Shown piece by piece: positions 42,115 to 50,785 of a stretch of 64,000 nucleotides of DNA. Every line of letters begins with the position of its first letter. Within the stretch, counting starts at the first letter, position 1. This stretch comes from Woeseiaceae bacterium (GTDB lineage: Bacteria > Pseudomonadota > Gammaproteobacteria > Steroidobacterales > Woeseiaceae). A program made the translations under genes and the position numbers. The DNA lies in assembly GCA_030066625.1 (NCBI GenBank), contig JASJBG010000004.1, forward strand, positions 1-64,000, read 5' to 3'. The notes under the pieces were generated by a model. It did no database searches, was not told the origin of the DNA, and saw only the letters and a program-made list of their open reading frames with translations.

Positions 42115-43080
42115 TTAGCGACTGAGGCAGTGTCGGTCGCCCGCGCGGGCGATGTTGAAGCCGCGCTTCCGGACCTCTGCCGACTCTGCAGACGCAGGGA
42201 AGCGTATCGGGTTGGTGTGGTTGTAGTGAATGAAATGTACGCGACGACGAACGTCGTCGGGTAGTTCGCCCAGACGATCCATCGTCTGCTTCACCCGCGG
42301 GTGCGGTATCAACGACATGTCGCGTCCCGGCAGTTCGTTGTTATCGAAGAACGTCGCGTCGAGAAACGCGTAGTCGACGCTTTGCACGATGTCCTCGATC
42401 CGGACGTCGTAGTCACGCACCCATTCGCCCCAGCTGTCGATGTCGGGCAGGAAGAAGATACGCGCCGACGGGATTTCGATCAGGAAGCCGACCGTCTCCG
42501 AGTACTCGTCCCGGTGTGGCACGCGGTGTGGAGTCACCTCGATACCCTCGCTGATGCGCCGGGACTCCCGGTCCGCGAGCTCGACGAGCGCAATGTTCTC
42601 GAAGCTCACGAGCTGGCTCCATGGCCCGTTGTTCTCCAGGTACTCACGGAAGCGAGGCATCGCATAGACCGGGACGTTCTTTGCGCCCGCCGCTTCGCGG
42701 CCGAAGAACATCAGCCCGGTGTAGTGTCCGATGTGTGCATGAGTCAGGAGCACACCGTCGACTCCGAGACCCGCACTTTCGACGGGTGCGAGCGAATCGA
42801 GCAGCTGCAGCTGGTCCGTAATGTGCGGCGTCGCCTCGAACAGGAAGCGCTTGCCGCCTACGTGATCCACGAGTGCAATCGACGTCGCGGTTAGCCCGAG
42901 CGACGAATCGCTCCAAGCGGGGTCTTCGCGGTTGCCGATCTGCGGTGCGCCCGCGTCCTGCCCAGTGCCGAGCACGACGAGCTCGATCCGGCAGGCCTCC
43001 TCCCCGCTTGCCGAGCCCGCGGCAATCAGCGCTAACAGCATCAAGTGGTGGACAAGCTTCTCGAGGCTACGCTTCGGCAT
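42115..43080 (-). CDS. PqqB-like MBL-fold metallo-hydrolase, secreted
   Basis: 321 residues. MPKRSLEKLVHHLMLLALIAAG is a signal peptide, so it acts in the periplasm. The core begins CRIELVVLGTGQDAGAPQIG, and the metal site reads LLTHAHIGHYTGLMFFGREA: HAHxGH in place of the usual HxHxDH, as in PqqB. Later ligands are likely in IFFLPDIDSWGEW and FIHYNHTNPI. The 5' end overlaps the upstream sensor kinase gene by 14 nt, so it is the last gene of the regulator-kinase operon. A true PQQ role is unlikely: no pqq genes are present. Confidence 0.82.
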   Translation of the reverse strand: MPKRSLEKLVHHLMLLALIAAGSASGEEACRIELVVLGTGQDAGAPQIGNREDPAWSDSSLGLTATSIALVDHVGGKRFLFEATPHITDQLQLLDSLAPVESAGLGVDGVLLTHAHIGHYTGLMFFGREAAGAKNVPVYAMPRFREYLENNGPWSQLVSFENIALVELADRESRRISEGIEVTPHRVPHRDEYSETVGFLIEIPSARIFFLPDIDSWGEWVRDYDVRIEDIVQSVDYAFLDATFFDNNELPGRDMSLIPHPRVKQTMDRLGELPDDVRRRVHFIHYNHTNPIRFPASAESAEVRKRGFNIARAGDRHCLSR

Positions 43081-45121
43081 TCGTGCTGTCCGATTCGACG
43101 GCGGGAAGCTGTATCGTGAAGCGAACGCCGCCGTCGGCGTTGTCCGCGTCGATACGGCCGCCGTGGCCGTCGGCGATCAAGCGCGCGATGTACAGGCCAA
43201 GTCCCAGGTGCTTGTCATCCTTTGCTGGCCGCACGGAGATCATAGAATCGAACAGCTGACCTCGCATGCGTTCCGGAAGCGGCGGTCCGGGGTTCTGCAC
43301 CGACAGCGCGATGCTGTCGGCGTCGCGACCAACACCGATATCGATTTCGTCGCCGTCGTCGCTGAAGCTCACGGCGTTGTCGACGAGCTTGTCGAGCATC
43401 TGGATGATGAGCTCCGGTGAACCACGCACGCTCAACGGCTCACGGGTCCCCGTAAGTTGGAAGCCGCGCTGCGGATACACGTCGCGATATGCCGTTACGG
43501 TCGATTCGACGACCGCGCCGAGGTCGAACACTTCCGGTTCGACGTTGCGCATGAGCTCCTCGACGCGGCTGGCCTCGCTCATGGCCGCGAGTATGCGCCG
43601 CAGCCGGTCTGCGCCATCGCGTGCTCTTGCCGTGTAGCCGGCCGCTGTCTCGTCGAGGGTCTCGTGCTCGAGGTTCTCGAGCGAGGAGGTCACGATGGCG
43701 AGCGGCGTGCGTAATTCGTGCGACAGCTTGGACGCCAGTGTCCGCAGGTACTCGTTGTACTCACCGAGCTGGATAAGAACGTCGGCAAAGCTGCGCGACA
43801 GGTCGCCAATCTCGTCCGCGGCCAGCGCGCTCGGCAGTGCCGTCGGCAGCCGATCGGATTCCAGAGCATCCTCGGCCGCGATACTCAGGCGACGAATCCG
43901 TCGTGACAGCCAGCTCGCATATCCAATCAGCCCGCCCGCGACGACGAGCATGGCTATGAGCGTAACGTTCATGAGCCGAACCAGCCCCTCGCTGCGGAGG
44001 CTCAGGATGGCGTCGGTGCCCTGCTGCAGGACGATCACGCCCAGCTGGTTGCCATCGATACGAACCGGCTCGGCGACAGCCACGATTGCCCGGCCGCTGG
44101 CCTCGCCGCGGAACCATGCCGACGACGGACGGCCCGATAAGCCCTCGCTGACGTAAAGCTGCTGCTCGCGGCCCGACGGGTCCGGTTCCGCGAACAGGGG
44201 CTCCGTGCCCGGTTCCACGGCTGCGTCGTAGGCGAGGCGCAGCCAGCGGGAGACGCGGGTTCCGGGCTCCGCTGCGGATTCGAGCCTGCCCGCCGTCGCG
44301 ATGCGCCAGCCCGACGGATCGGTGACGAGCAGCCGCATGCCCGGCTGCACGAGCGCCGCCGCGCGTTGTTCGAGCTCGGGGATCGTCGTGGCAAACGGTC
44401 CCGGTGAGCGAGCCGCGAAACTCGCGCTGCGGACGCCGGGCGAGTTCGGCACGCTGACGTTGTCGACAACGACGCCCAGGTGCGTGCCGAGCAGGTTGAG
44501 CGGGATTCGCATCTCGACCTGGTAACCGTTGGGTACGTCCTGCCAGAAGCCGCGTATCGTCGGCTCGCCCGCCGCGCCGCTCGCACTGCGCCGAAATACG
44601 ACCACGGCGCCCGGGGCCTCCGCGGCCGTCGTAAACGCCTCGTCGAGATAGGGTGGGCTGCTGCTGACGAGCGTCACCCGGTCTGCGAAGCGCTGTCGCG
44701 ACGTCGGCAGCAGTGACTGGCTGTCGGCATAGACCACTTCGTTATCGGCGACCTCGACGTAGAAGAACGCGTACTGCGATGTGATCCCGATCGCGAAGCG
44801 AATGGGTCCGTCGGTTCCGCGCATCTGCGTCAGCGACTCGCGCGACAGGGTCCAGTCGTCGAAGTAGCCGTCGATCGAGGGCTCCGATTCGAGCCGATGG
44901 CCGAACAGCTGGTCGCCGAGGACGTGATCGACGCCGACCCCCGGCGGGAAGTCCTCGGGATACTGCGCCATCGTGTCGGCGATGGCACGCGCGGTTCCGG
45001 CCAGCATCTGCTGCTGGCTCGAGCGCAGCGCGGTCTCGGTCTCGCGAATGAACTCGCAGCCGGCCCAGGGCAGCATGAGTGTCAGCAGGCTGACGAGGAG
45101 TAGCTGCTGGCGTAGATTCAT
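43067..45121 (-). CDS. pdsS: Sensor histidine kinase of a dedicated sortase system
   Basis: 684 residues. The membrane segment LLLVSLLTLMLPWAGCEF opens a large periplasmic sensor. Its first part (PSIDGYFDDWTLSRESLTQM through VEMRIPLNLLG) resembles a CBM9/DOMON-like sandwich. A second membrane helix (LIAMLVVAGGLIGYASWLS) leads to HAMP, the phospho-acceptor His near residue 466 in LASKLSHELRTPLAIV, the N-box LDKLVDNAVSFSDDGDE and the G-box HLGLGLYIARLIADG. Length and layout match the proteobacterial dedicated sortase histidine kinase, and the sortase gene lies divergently close by. The regulator gene is 15 nt upstream. Confidence 0.85.
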   Translation of the reverse strand: MNLRQQLLLVSLLTLMLPWAGCEFIRETETALRSSQQQMLAGTARAIADTMAQYPEDFPPGVGVDHVLGDQLFGHRLESEPSIDGYFDDWTLSRESLTQMRGTDGPIRFAIGITSQYAFFYVEVADNEVVYADSQSLLPTSRQRFADRVTLVSSSPPYLDEAFTTAAEAPGAVVVFRRSASGAAGEPTIRGFWQDVPNGYQVEMRIPLNLLGTHLGVVVDNVSVPNSPGVRSASFAARSPGPFATTIPELEQRAAALVQPGMRLLVTDPSGWRIATAGRLESAAEPGTRVSRWLRLAYDAAVEPGTEPLFAEPDPSGREQQLYVSEGLSGRPSSAWFRGEASGRAIVAVAEPVRIDGNQLGVIVLQQGTDAILSLRSEGLVRLMNVTLIAMLVVAGGLIGYASWLSRRIRRLSIAAEDALESDRLPTALPSALAADEIGDLSRSFADVLIQLGEYNEYLRTLASKLSHELRTPLAIVTSSLENLEHETLDETAAGYTARARDGADRLRRILAAMSEASRVEELMRNVEPEVFDLGAVVESTVTAYRDVYPQRGFQLTGTREPLSVRGSPELIIQMLDKLVDNAVSFSDDGDEIDIGVGRDADSIALSVQNPGPPLPERMRGQLFDSMISVRPAKDDKHLGLGLYIARLIADGHGGRIDADNADGGVRFTIQLPAVESDSTNAEA

Positions 45122-45136
45122 GACGGCGGGCGCTCG

Positions 45137-45829
45137 CTATTCAGACAGCCAGCGGTATCCCATTCCGTAGACGGTCTCGATGGCGTCGAACTCCGAATCG
45201 ATGGCCAGGAACTTGCGACGGATGCGCTTGATGTGCGACGTGATCGTGTTGTCGTCCAGCACTGCCTGCGCCGCGTCCATGAGCTGTTGACGGTTCTTCA
45301 CGTGACCGGGATAGCGCGCCATCGCGTGCACGAGCCAGAACTCGGTCAGCGTGAGTCCGACCGGCTGGCTCTGCCAGGCGATGGTCATGCGATCGGTATC
45401 GATCTCGAGGTCGCCGCGCGTCAGCCGGCCTTCGCCGCTCTGCGGCTCGCGAAGTGCGTCGAGTCGCCTGAACAGCGCAGCGATTCTCGCCATCAGGTGC
45501 GGCAGGCTGATGTCCTTGGTCAGGTAATCGTCGGCACCGAGCCGGAGGCCCGATACTGCGTCGAACTCGCTGTCGCGTGCGGTCAGGAAGATGATGGGCA
45601 GGTCGGCGGAGCGCGAACGCAGTTCGCGGCAAAGCTCGAAGCCGCCCTCGACGTCGTCTTTCAGGTTGATGTCGATGACGACCAGGTCCGGCAGCCGGCT
45701 CGCGAACGCATCGAGCGCCGGCTCGCGCGCTTCGTAGGCATCAACGACGTAACCCTCGCGTCGAAACGCGTCCGTATAGTTGTCCCTGATCGCGGCCTCG
45801 TCCTCGACGATGGCAATCCGTTTGGCCAC
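45137..45829 (-). CDS. pdsR: OmpR-type response regulator of a dedicated sortase system
   Basis: 230 residues from the GTG at 45829, which has GGGAG about 7 nt upstream. Receiver domain: acidic pair Glu9-Asp10 in IAIVEDEAAIR, phosphorylation site Asp53 in LVVIDINLKDD, Thr in IIFLTARDSEF and Lys in DDYLTKDISLP. The C-terminal winged helix carries VGLTLTEFWLVHAMARYPGH, NTITSHIKRIRRKFLAID and IETVYGMGYRWLSE. It is divergent from the sortase gene (120 nt between starts), which it may control. Confidence 0.88.
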   Translation of the reverse strand: MAKRIAIVEDEAAIRDNYTDAFRREGYVVDAYEAREPALDAFASRLPDLVVIDINLKDDVEGGFELCRELRSRSADLPIIFLTARDSEFDAVSGLRLGADDYLTKDISLPHLMARIAALFRRLDALREPQSGEGRLTRGDLEIDTDRMTIAWQSQPVGLTLTEFWLVHAMARYPGHVKNRQQLMDAAQAVLDDNTITSHIKRIRRKFLAIDSEFDAIETVYGMGYRWLSE

Positions 45830-45949
45830 GGCATGCTCCCAAAAGCGAAGTCCACAATTTGCCACATTCCGCCGCTCGATTGCCATGAATGAGGGCGCGT
45901 CTCGGCGTTTTCCGCTGTTCTCATAGGCCCCAAGAGAGGAACAAGAGCA

Positions 45950-46507
45950 ATGAGAATCGTGGCCCTGATATTATGTCTTGGATTCTGGCAGATCGGTCAC
46001 CAGACACCGATGCCTGCAAAAGCCTGGGTCGCCCAGGACATCATGCAGAAGAGCTGGGAGCGGCTGCCCGGTGGCGCCGAGCTGTCGTCGCCCTGGCCCT
46101 GGAATCACACCTGGCCCGTGGCGAGGCTGTCCGCGAAGTCTGGCGAAGTCGACCTGATCGTACTCGCCGGTAGTTCGTCGCGAACGCTGGCGTTCGGTCC
46201 CGGGCACATGACGACGAGCTCGCTGCCCGGTGACCCCGGCAATGCCGTGATCGCTGGTCATCCCGATACGCATTTCAATTTCCTGAAGGACCTGGCGATT
46301 GGCGAGTCGCTAACGGTCGAGTCACTCGACGGTGACCTGCACGTGTATACGGTCGTCGACCTCGAGGTCGTCGATTCTCGACGTGCCAGCCTGCAGCTGG
46401 ACACCGAAGATGCCGTCCTGAGCCTGGTAACGGGCTATCCGTTTGGCGAGCGCGAGGACAATGCGCGCGGGATGCGCTACGTGGTCACCGCTAAGAAGTT
46501 GCTCTGA
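45950..46507 (+). CDS. Class GN sortase-like protein lacking the catalytic Cys
   Basis: 185 residues. N-terminal membrane anchor MRIVALILCLGFWQIG, then the marine/GN sortase pattern: AWVAQDIMQKSWERL, PWPWNHTWPVARL, VIAGHPDTHFNFLKDLAIGE with catalytic His104, and GMRYVVTAKKLL with the expected Arg176. The active-site segment, normally TLVTCYPF-like in this class, reads LSLVTGYPFGE: Gly162 (GGC) replaces Cys (TGC needs one base change). The only Cys in the protein is residue 9 in the membrane anchor. It therefore cannot be an ordinary transpeptidase. The gene is divergent from pdsR; its end overlaps the convergent NUDIX gene by 17 nt. Confidence 0.87.
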   Translation: MRIVALILCLGFWQIGHQTPMPAKAWVAQDIMQKSWERLPGGAELSSPWPWNHTWPVARLSAKSGEVDLIVLAGSSSRTLAFGPGHMTTSSLPGDPGNAVIAGHPDTHFNFLKDLAIGESLTVESLDGDLHVYTVVDLEVVDSRRASLQLDTEDAVLSLVTGYPFGEREDNARGMRYVVTAKKLL

Positions 46508-47027
46508 GACGCGCGACGCGCAGCAGCGCGACGACACTCAGTGCATCGGTGATCTCGCCGCTTTCCGCCATCGCGACGGCCTCTGCCAGCGGCAGTCGGC
46601 GAATGTCGAGTACTTCGGTCTCGTCGAAGTCGGGTTCGCCGGCTGCGAGTTCTTCGGCGACGAACACGATGCCGGTTTCGTCGGTGATCGAGTTGCTCAG
46701 ATGCAGCCTCATGACCTCGGTCCATTGTTTTGCTGACAGGCCGGTTTCCTCAAGCAGCTCGCGCTGCGCGGCCGCGAGCAGGTCCTCGTTCAACGGCGCA
46801 CCGCCCATTGGCAGTTCCCAGGAATAGGCGTCCAGCGTGTAGCGATGCTGGCCGACGAGCCAGGTGTGCTCGTCGTCGTCGATCGGCACGATGGCAACGG
46901 CACGATTCAGGAACTGGATGTGGCCGTAATCGTTCTCGCCGCCGCGAGGATTAATGACGCGGTCCTCGAGCACCCGCATCCACGGGTTCTCCCAGATCAC
47001 GCGCGAGTTCAGGCGTCTCCAGCTCAC
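46491..47027 (-). CDS. NUDIX hydrolase
   Basis: 178 residues. A complete Nudix box GX5EX7REUXEEXGU is present, beginning GAPLNEDLLAAAQRELLEET and closing with GL. The N-terminal RRLNSRVIWENPWMRVLEDR and the ELPMGGAP lead resemble ADP-ribose or GDP-mannose pyrophosphatases. Mg-dependent hydrolysis of a nucleoside diphosphate derivative is expected. Its ATG overlaps the stop of the upstream SRPBCC gene by 4 nt. Confidence 0.88.
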   Translation of the reverse strand: MSWRRLNSRVIWENPWMRVLEDRVINPRGGENDYGHIQFLNRAVAIVPIDDDEHTWLVGQHRYTLDAYSWELPMGGAPLNEDLLAAAQRELLEETGLSAKQWTEVMRLHLSNSITDETGIVFVAEELAAGEPDFDETEVLDIRRLPLAEAVAMAESGEITDALSVVALLRVARLRATS

Positions 47028-47470
47028 CGGCTGGCTTGGTCAGACTCGACCATGAGCTTGAATCGCTGCATGTCGTCCTCGACGCGCTTCTGCATCGACT
47101 TGACCATGAAGATCGCGAGGAGACGCCGCATGCCCCTGAAGACATGCCGCCAGTAAGCAACCCAGCGCGTCTGTGAGTCGCCGACCTTCTCGAAGTGATT
47201 GACGATGATGGCCTTGCCCCAGTCCGAGTCATAGCTGCTGGCCATGAAATGCGGTGCACGCCGTTCGGTCACCTCTTCCATCATGACCACCTCGCGGCCG
47301 TTCTCGTCATACACGAGCGTGGAAATCGCGCCCGGGCGACCGCGCTCGCCCGATTCGTGCTTGAAGGACGTGAGCGTCGGCTGCCAGCGCGTCATGTTGT
47401 CCGGATTGTCGAATGCCTTCCAGACGGTTTCGATGTCGGCGTTGATGATGACGTCAGTTTGGATTTTCAT
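47024..47470 (-). CDS. SRPBCC family protein
   Basis: 148 residues from the ATG at 47470 (MKIQTDVIINADIETVWKAF), the typical start of a START/polyketide-cyclase fold; the frame opens further upstream without likeness. Also seen: NPDNMTRWQPTLTSFKHESG, YDENGREVVMMEEVTER, and a C-terminal helix MVKSMQKRVEDDMQRFKLMV. The fold makes a hydrophobic pocket for a lipid or other ligand; the ligand is unknown. Coupled by a 4-nt overlap to the NUDIX gene. Confidence 0.82.
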   Translation of the reverse strand: MKIQTDVIINADIETVWKAFDNPDNMTRWQPTLTSFKHESGERGRPGAISTLVYDENGREVVMMEEVTERRAPHFMASSYDSDWGKAIIVNHFEKVGDSQTRWVAYWRHVFRGMRRLLAIFMVKSMQKRVEDDMQRFKLMVESDQASR

Positions 47471-47505
47471 CAGATAGCAGGAAACATATGTCGGCGAGTC
47501 TCCGT

Positions 47506-47901
47506 TTACTGCCGGGCGAACGCGAGCGATACGTTGTCTGCGTCGAACTGGCCACCGGGCAGCGACCAGTAAACGCTCATCTCGAGCGTCTCCCCGGAGT
47601 TGATGCGTACGGAGGCGAAGTCGACCTGCTGCGACGCCGAACTGTCCGAATAGGCTCGGAGCGGCGCTCCACCGGAGGTCTCGAGCCACAGCCAGCGTGT
47701 GGAGAATGGCTGCGCCGAGTCCGACTGGTTCGTGATGATGATCCTTGCGATCAGTTTGGACGTTCCCGACGGTAGTTTCGCGGCGTTCGGATTGATCTCT
47801 GCGTCAATCAGGAAAGGCGGGTCGTCCGCCTGCACATCAACGATGTCGTTCGAGCACGCCGCGACCAATGAAAGCGCAATTAATGCAATGCAGGTTCTCA
47901 A
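47506..47901 (-). CDS. Putative lipoprotein, beta-sandwich
   Basis: 131 residues. MRTCIALIALSLVAACSND is a lipoprotein signal (lipobox LVAAC). The rest is one predicted beta sandwich (LIARIIITNQSDSAQPFSTR, GETLEMSVYWSLPGGQFDAD) resembling BsuPI-like or chaperone-type domains; this is pattern reading only. 35 nt separate it from the SRPBCC gene downstream. Confidence 0.65.
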   Translation of the reverse strand: MRTCIALIALSLVAACSNDIVDVQADDPPFLIDAEINPNAAKLPSGTSKLIARIIITNQSDSAQPFSTRWLWLETSGGAPLRAYSDSSASQQVDFASVRINSGETLEMSVYWSLPGGQFDADNVSLAFARQ

Positions 47902-47996
47902 TCGATAGCCCGTCGTGACGTCAGCGAGCCGCCATTATCGCTCGCAGAGCGCCAGTCCGGGCAAGGTATTTGTCATAGCACGCAGCGCAGGCAGGA

Positions 47997-48281
47997 TTAG
48001 TTGTTGGCTGTCAGGGGATCGATGACCTGCGAGATCTCCGTGACGTTTGAAACCGGGATACCGCTCAGTTCCGCGTGCTTGTTGATCGTGGCGTGATCCT
48101 TGGCGAGATACACACAGAACGTTTTGTCGCCGGCCACGTAGCTGTGCAGCCACTGCAGGTCGTGGCCGATTTGCTCGATAGCCTGGTTGGAGGCGCGGGC
48201 TGCGCCGCAGAGCTCGACGACGGACATCGAGCCGATACCGGGAATGTCTCTTTCGATCAGGAAGCGTTTCAGGTGGCTCAT
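47997..48281 (-). CDS. DUF4242 family protein
   Basis: 94 residues from the ATG at 48281, which has GGAG 6 nt upstream; an ATG at 48293 lies inside that site. Family pattern: LKRFLIERDIPGIGSMSVVE, WLHSYVAGDKTFCVYLAKDH, INKHAELSGIPVSNVTEISQ. Members are small ferredoxin-like proteins, some nickel-binding. It is divergent from the LysR gene and shares its AT-rich control region. Confidence 0.82.
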   Translation of the reverse strand: MSHLKRFLIERDIPGIGSMSVVELCGAARASNQAIEQIGHDLQWLHSYVAGDKTFCVYLAKDHATINKHAELSGIPVSNVTEISQVIDPLTANN

Positions 48282-48353
48282 CGGGTTCTCCATGTGTGCG
48301 CGGTTAGCGTGAGTTCCATTCTCGACATCGCGGGCCGCCAGACAAGGTAAATA

Positions 48354-48385
48354 TTCTTTATGAAAGTAAAGAAAATCTTTATATT
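48354..48385. promoter_or_regulatory. AT-rich dyads and -10 box between DUF4242 and LysR genes
   Basis: TTCTTTA-N6-TAAAGAA (48354-48373) and TAAAGA-AAA-TCTTTA (48367-48381) are perfect overlapping dyads in otherwise GC-rich DNA. The spacing fits a LysR-type T-N11-A site and likely autoregulation. TATATT at 48380-48385 could be a -10 box for the LysR gene; its start codon at 48392 would then be about the first transcribed base. Confidence 0.5.
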
Positions 48386-48391
48386 GATCGG

Positions 48392-49327
48392 ATGGCGGTC
48401 GTCTCTCATCTGCGTGCGTTGCAGGCGCTGGAACTCGCGATTCGCAAAGGATCGCTGAAAGCGGCTGCCGCGGAGCTGTCGATCACGCCGGCGGCGCTGG
48501 GCCAGCGTATCCGTGCGCTCGAAGACTATCTCGGCTTCGACCTGCTCGTGCGCGGTCGTTCAGGCACTCGCCCTACGCGGGAGCTCGAAGCGGCGCTGGC
48601 GCACCTGTCGGCGGGTTTCCGCGAACTCGATACGGTCGCGCGTATTCTGGACTTCCAGCGCGTCAACGAGATTCACGTGTCTGCGGACACGGACTGGGCC
48701 GAGCTTTGGCTGGCACCCCGCCTCGATGCGTTCAAGAAGGACAATCCCAACACGCTCTTCTGCATCAACGGGGTCGGTGAGGTTCCAATGCGGCTCGGCC
48801 AGGTCGACTGCGAAGTCTGCTTCGGTCCACCCGACGGTGACGACGCGGACCTGTTGTTCCATGACTATCTGCTGCCGCTGAGCTCACCGGTCAACACGAA
48901 GCGTATCTCATCCCGGCCGAAAGACGTTCGGCTCGAAGGCTTTCCACTGCTGCATCTCGATTGCTACACGTCCGACGGCGGCGGTATCAGCTGGCCGGAG
49001 TGGATCGGCGAATTCGGCTATCGCAAGACGGCACCCGGGCTCGGCATTCGCTATCGCAAGGTCATGCATGCGCTGGAGGCCATCTACGCGGATTCGGGCT
49101 TCATAATCTGCGGACTGGCACTCGTCGAACCGCAGATAAAAACCGGCCAACTCGAGATCCCGTTTCCGATCGAGGAAGGGGCGTGGTCCCGCCACGCCTA
49201 CCAGGCCCGGTTTCCGCTCGGAGCCCAACGTCGCGAATCGACGGATCGCTTTCGGCGCTGGCTCATCGATGAGGCCGCGGCAACGCGAAGCGAGCTCGAC
49301 GCGGCTGGCGTGCCGAAATTTGGCTGA
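48392..49327 (+). CDS. LysR family transcriptional regulator
   Basis: 311 residues. N-terminal winged helix: LRALQALELAIRKGSLKAAA, ELSITPAALGQRIRALEDYL and GFDLLVRGRSGTRPTRE. The ligand domain follows at about residue 90 (NEIHVSADTDWAELWLAPRL) with the usual two lobes. The form resembles GcvA-type regulators. No ribosome binding site precedes the ATG, and a possible -10 box lies 6 nt before it, so the message may be leaderless. It is expected to control the divergent DUF4242 gene; the ligand is unknown. Confidence 0.87.
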   Translation: MAVVSHLRALQALELAIRKGSLKAAAAELSITPAALGQRIRALEDYLGFDLLVRGRSGTRPTRELEAALAHLSAGFRELDTVARILDFQRVNEIHVSADTDWAELWLAPRLDAFKKDNPNTLFCINGVGEVPMRLGQVDCEVCFGPPDGDDADLLFHDYLLPLSSPVNTKRISSRPKDVRLEGFPLLHLDCYTSDGGGISWPEWIGEFGYRKTAPGLGIRYRKVMHALEAIYADSGFIICGLALVEPQIKTGQLEIPFPIEEGAWSRHAYQARFPLGAQRRESTDRFRRWLIDEAAATRSELDAAGVPKFG

Positions 49328-49402
49328 ATTGCGTGGTCCAGGTAACTCGGTCATAGTGTCCCGATCCCGGCGCTGGCCGGGCCGAAGTCCCGCGGACACC
49401 CC

Positions 49403-50785
49403 ATGCAGAACAACAGAGCCAGGCTGACAGAAGGCCCGGTCGGTCAACATTTGATCGACATGACCGTGCCCGTGCTGTTCGGGATTACGACGATGATGGC
49501 TCAGAGCCTTATCGATACGTGGTTCATTGGTCGCGTCGGCGACCGTGAACTCGCGGCCTACGGTTTCGGTTTTCCCATTCTGATGATGGTGACGAGCGTG
49601 GCGATCGGCCTCGGCGCCGGCACTTCGTCGGTCGTCGCACGGGCGATCGGCGCCGAAGACCATCGGCGCGCGCGCCGCCTGTGCACGGACAGCCTGTACC
49701 TGTCTTTCGCGATCACGGGCATTATCGCAATCATAGGCGTCTGGACCATCAATCCCTTGTTCCGGCTGCTGGGCGCACCCGAAAACATGCTGCCGATGAT
49801 CCGCAGCTTCATGACGATTCTTTACGCCGGTGTGCCGTTCATCGTCGTCGGCATGGTCGGTATGGCGAGCATGCGTGCGACCGGAGACACGCGGTTGCCC
49901 GGCAAGCTCATGGTGTACGCCGCCGTGCTCAACGTGATCCTCGACCCGATCCTTATCTTCGGCATCGGTCCGATTCCGGCAATGGGTCTCGACGGTGCCG
50001 CGATGGCCGCGCTGCTCGCCCGCGGTACGATCTTCATCGGCACGGTCTACCTGCTGTACCACCGCCTCGGCATGATTACGCCGAACTTGCCGAAACGCGA
50101 CGAGATGATGAAGTCCTGCGGCGACATCCTGCACGTTGGCATCCCGGCGGCAGGAACCAACGTCATCGTGCCGCTCGGCGCGACGATCGTGACGGCAATG
50201 ATTGCGCGGTTCGGCCCCGACGCCGTCGCCGGCTTCGGCGTCGCCAGCCGCATCGAGACGTTGATGCTCGTCATCTACTACGCGATGTCGTCGATCATCG
50301 GGCCCTTCGTCGGCCAGAATCTGGCGGCCGGCCGCGAACGCCGCATCCTGCGAGCACTGTGGCTGTGTACCGTGTTCTGCCTCGGCAGCGGTCTCGTAAT
50401 TGCAGCGCTGCTGGCGCTGCTCTCGGGGTTCCTGCCCGGCCTCTTCAGCGACAGTGAGAGCGTCAAGAGCGTTACACGGCTGTACCTGTGGATCATCCCG
50501 ATCAGCTACGGCACCTACGGCATGGTCATGGTCATGAACGCGGCCTTCAACGGTCTCGGCAAACCCATGCCCGGCGTCTGGATCAGCACGGCGCGCATAC
50601 TCGTTCTTTACGTGCCGCTCGCGATTATCGGCATGTGGCTGTTCGGCCTGGTCGGTATCTTCATGGCCTACGCGCTTGCCAACGTCGTCTCCGGCATCGG
50701 TGCCTATGCGTGGGCGCGCGCGACCGCGCACAAGCTGTGCCACGCCAACCCGGAAGCGACGCCTCAGACCGAAGGGAGTACCTGA
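49403..50785 (+). CDS. MATE family efflux transporter (second)
   Basis: 460 residues with two six-helix halves: DMTVPVLFGITTMMAQSLID and the second-half start ILHVGIPAAGTNVIVPLGAT. LMMVTSVAIGLGAGTSSVVA and MNAAFNGLGKPMPGVWISTA are typical MATE segments. Export of a cationic compound by Na+ or H+ antiport is expected. Its last 22 nt overlap the end of the convergent DinF-like gene. Confidence 0.9.
   Translation: MQNNRARLTEGPVGQHLIDMTVPVLFGITTMMAQSLIDTWFIGRVGDRELAAYGFGFPILMMVTSVAIGLGAGTSSVVARAIGAEDHRRARRLCTDSLYLSFAITGIIAIIGVWTINPLFRLLGAPENMLPMIRSFMTILYAGVPFIVVGMVGMASMRATGDTRLPGKLMVYAAVLNVILDPILIFGIGPIPAMGLDGAAMAALLARGTIFIGTVYLLYHRLGMITPNLPKRDEMMKSCGDILHVGIPAAGTNVIVPLGATIVTAMIARFGPDAVAGFGVASRIETLMLVIYYAMSSIIGPFVGQNLAAGRERRILRALWLCTVFCLGSGLVIAALLALLSGFLPGLFSDSESVKSVTRLYLWIIPISYGTYGMVMVMNAAFNGLGKPMPGVWISTARILVLYVPLAIIGMWLFGLVGIFMAYALANVVSGIGAYAWARATAHKLCHANPEATPQTEGST

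Noticed and set aside
42115-43080. True PqqB of a PQQ biosynthesis operon
   Set aside because: No pqqA, C, D or E nearby, and the protein has a signal peptide, whereas PqqB acts in the cytoplasm.
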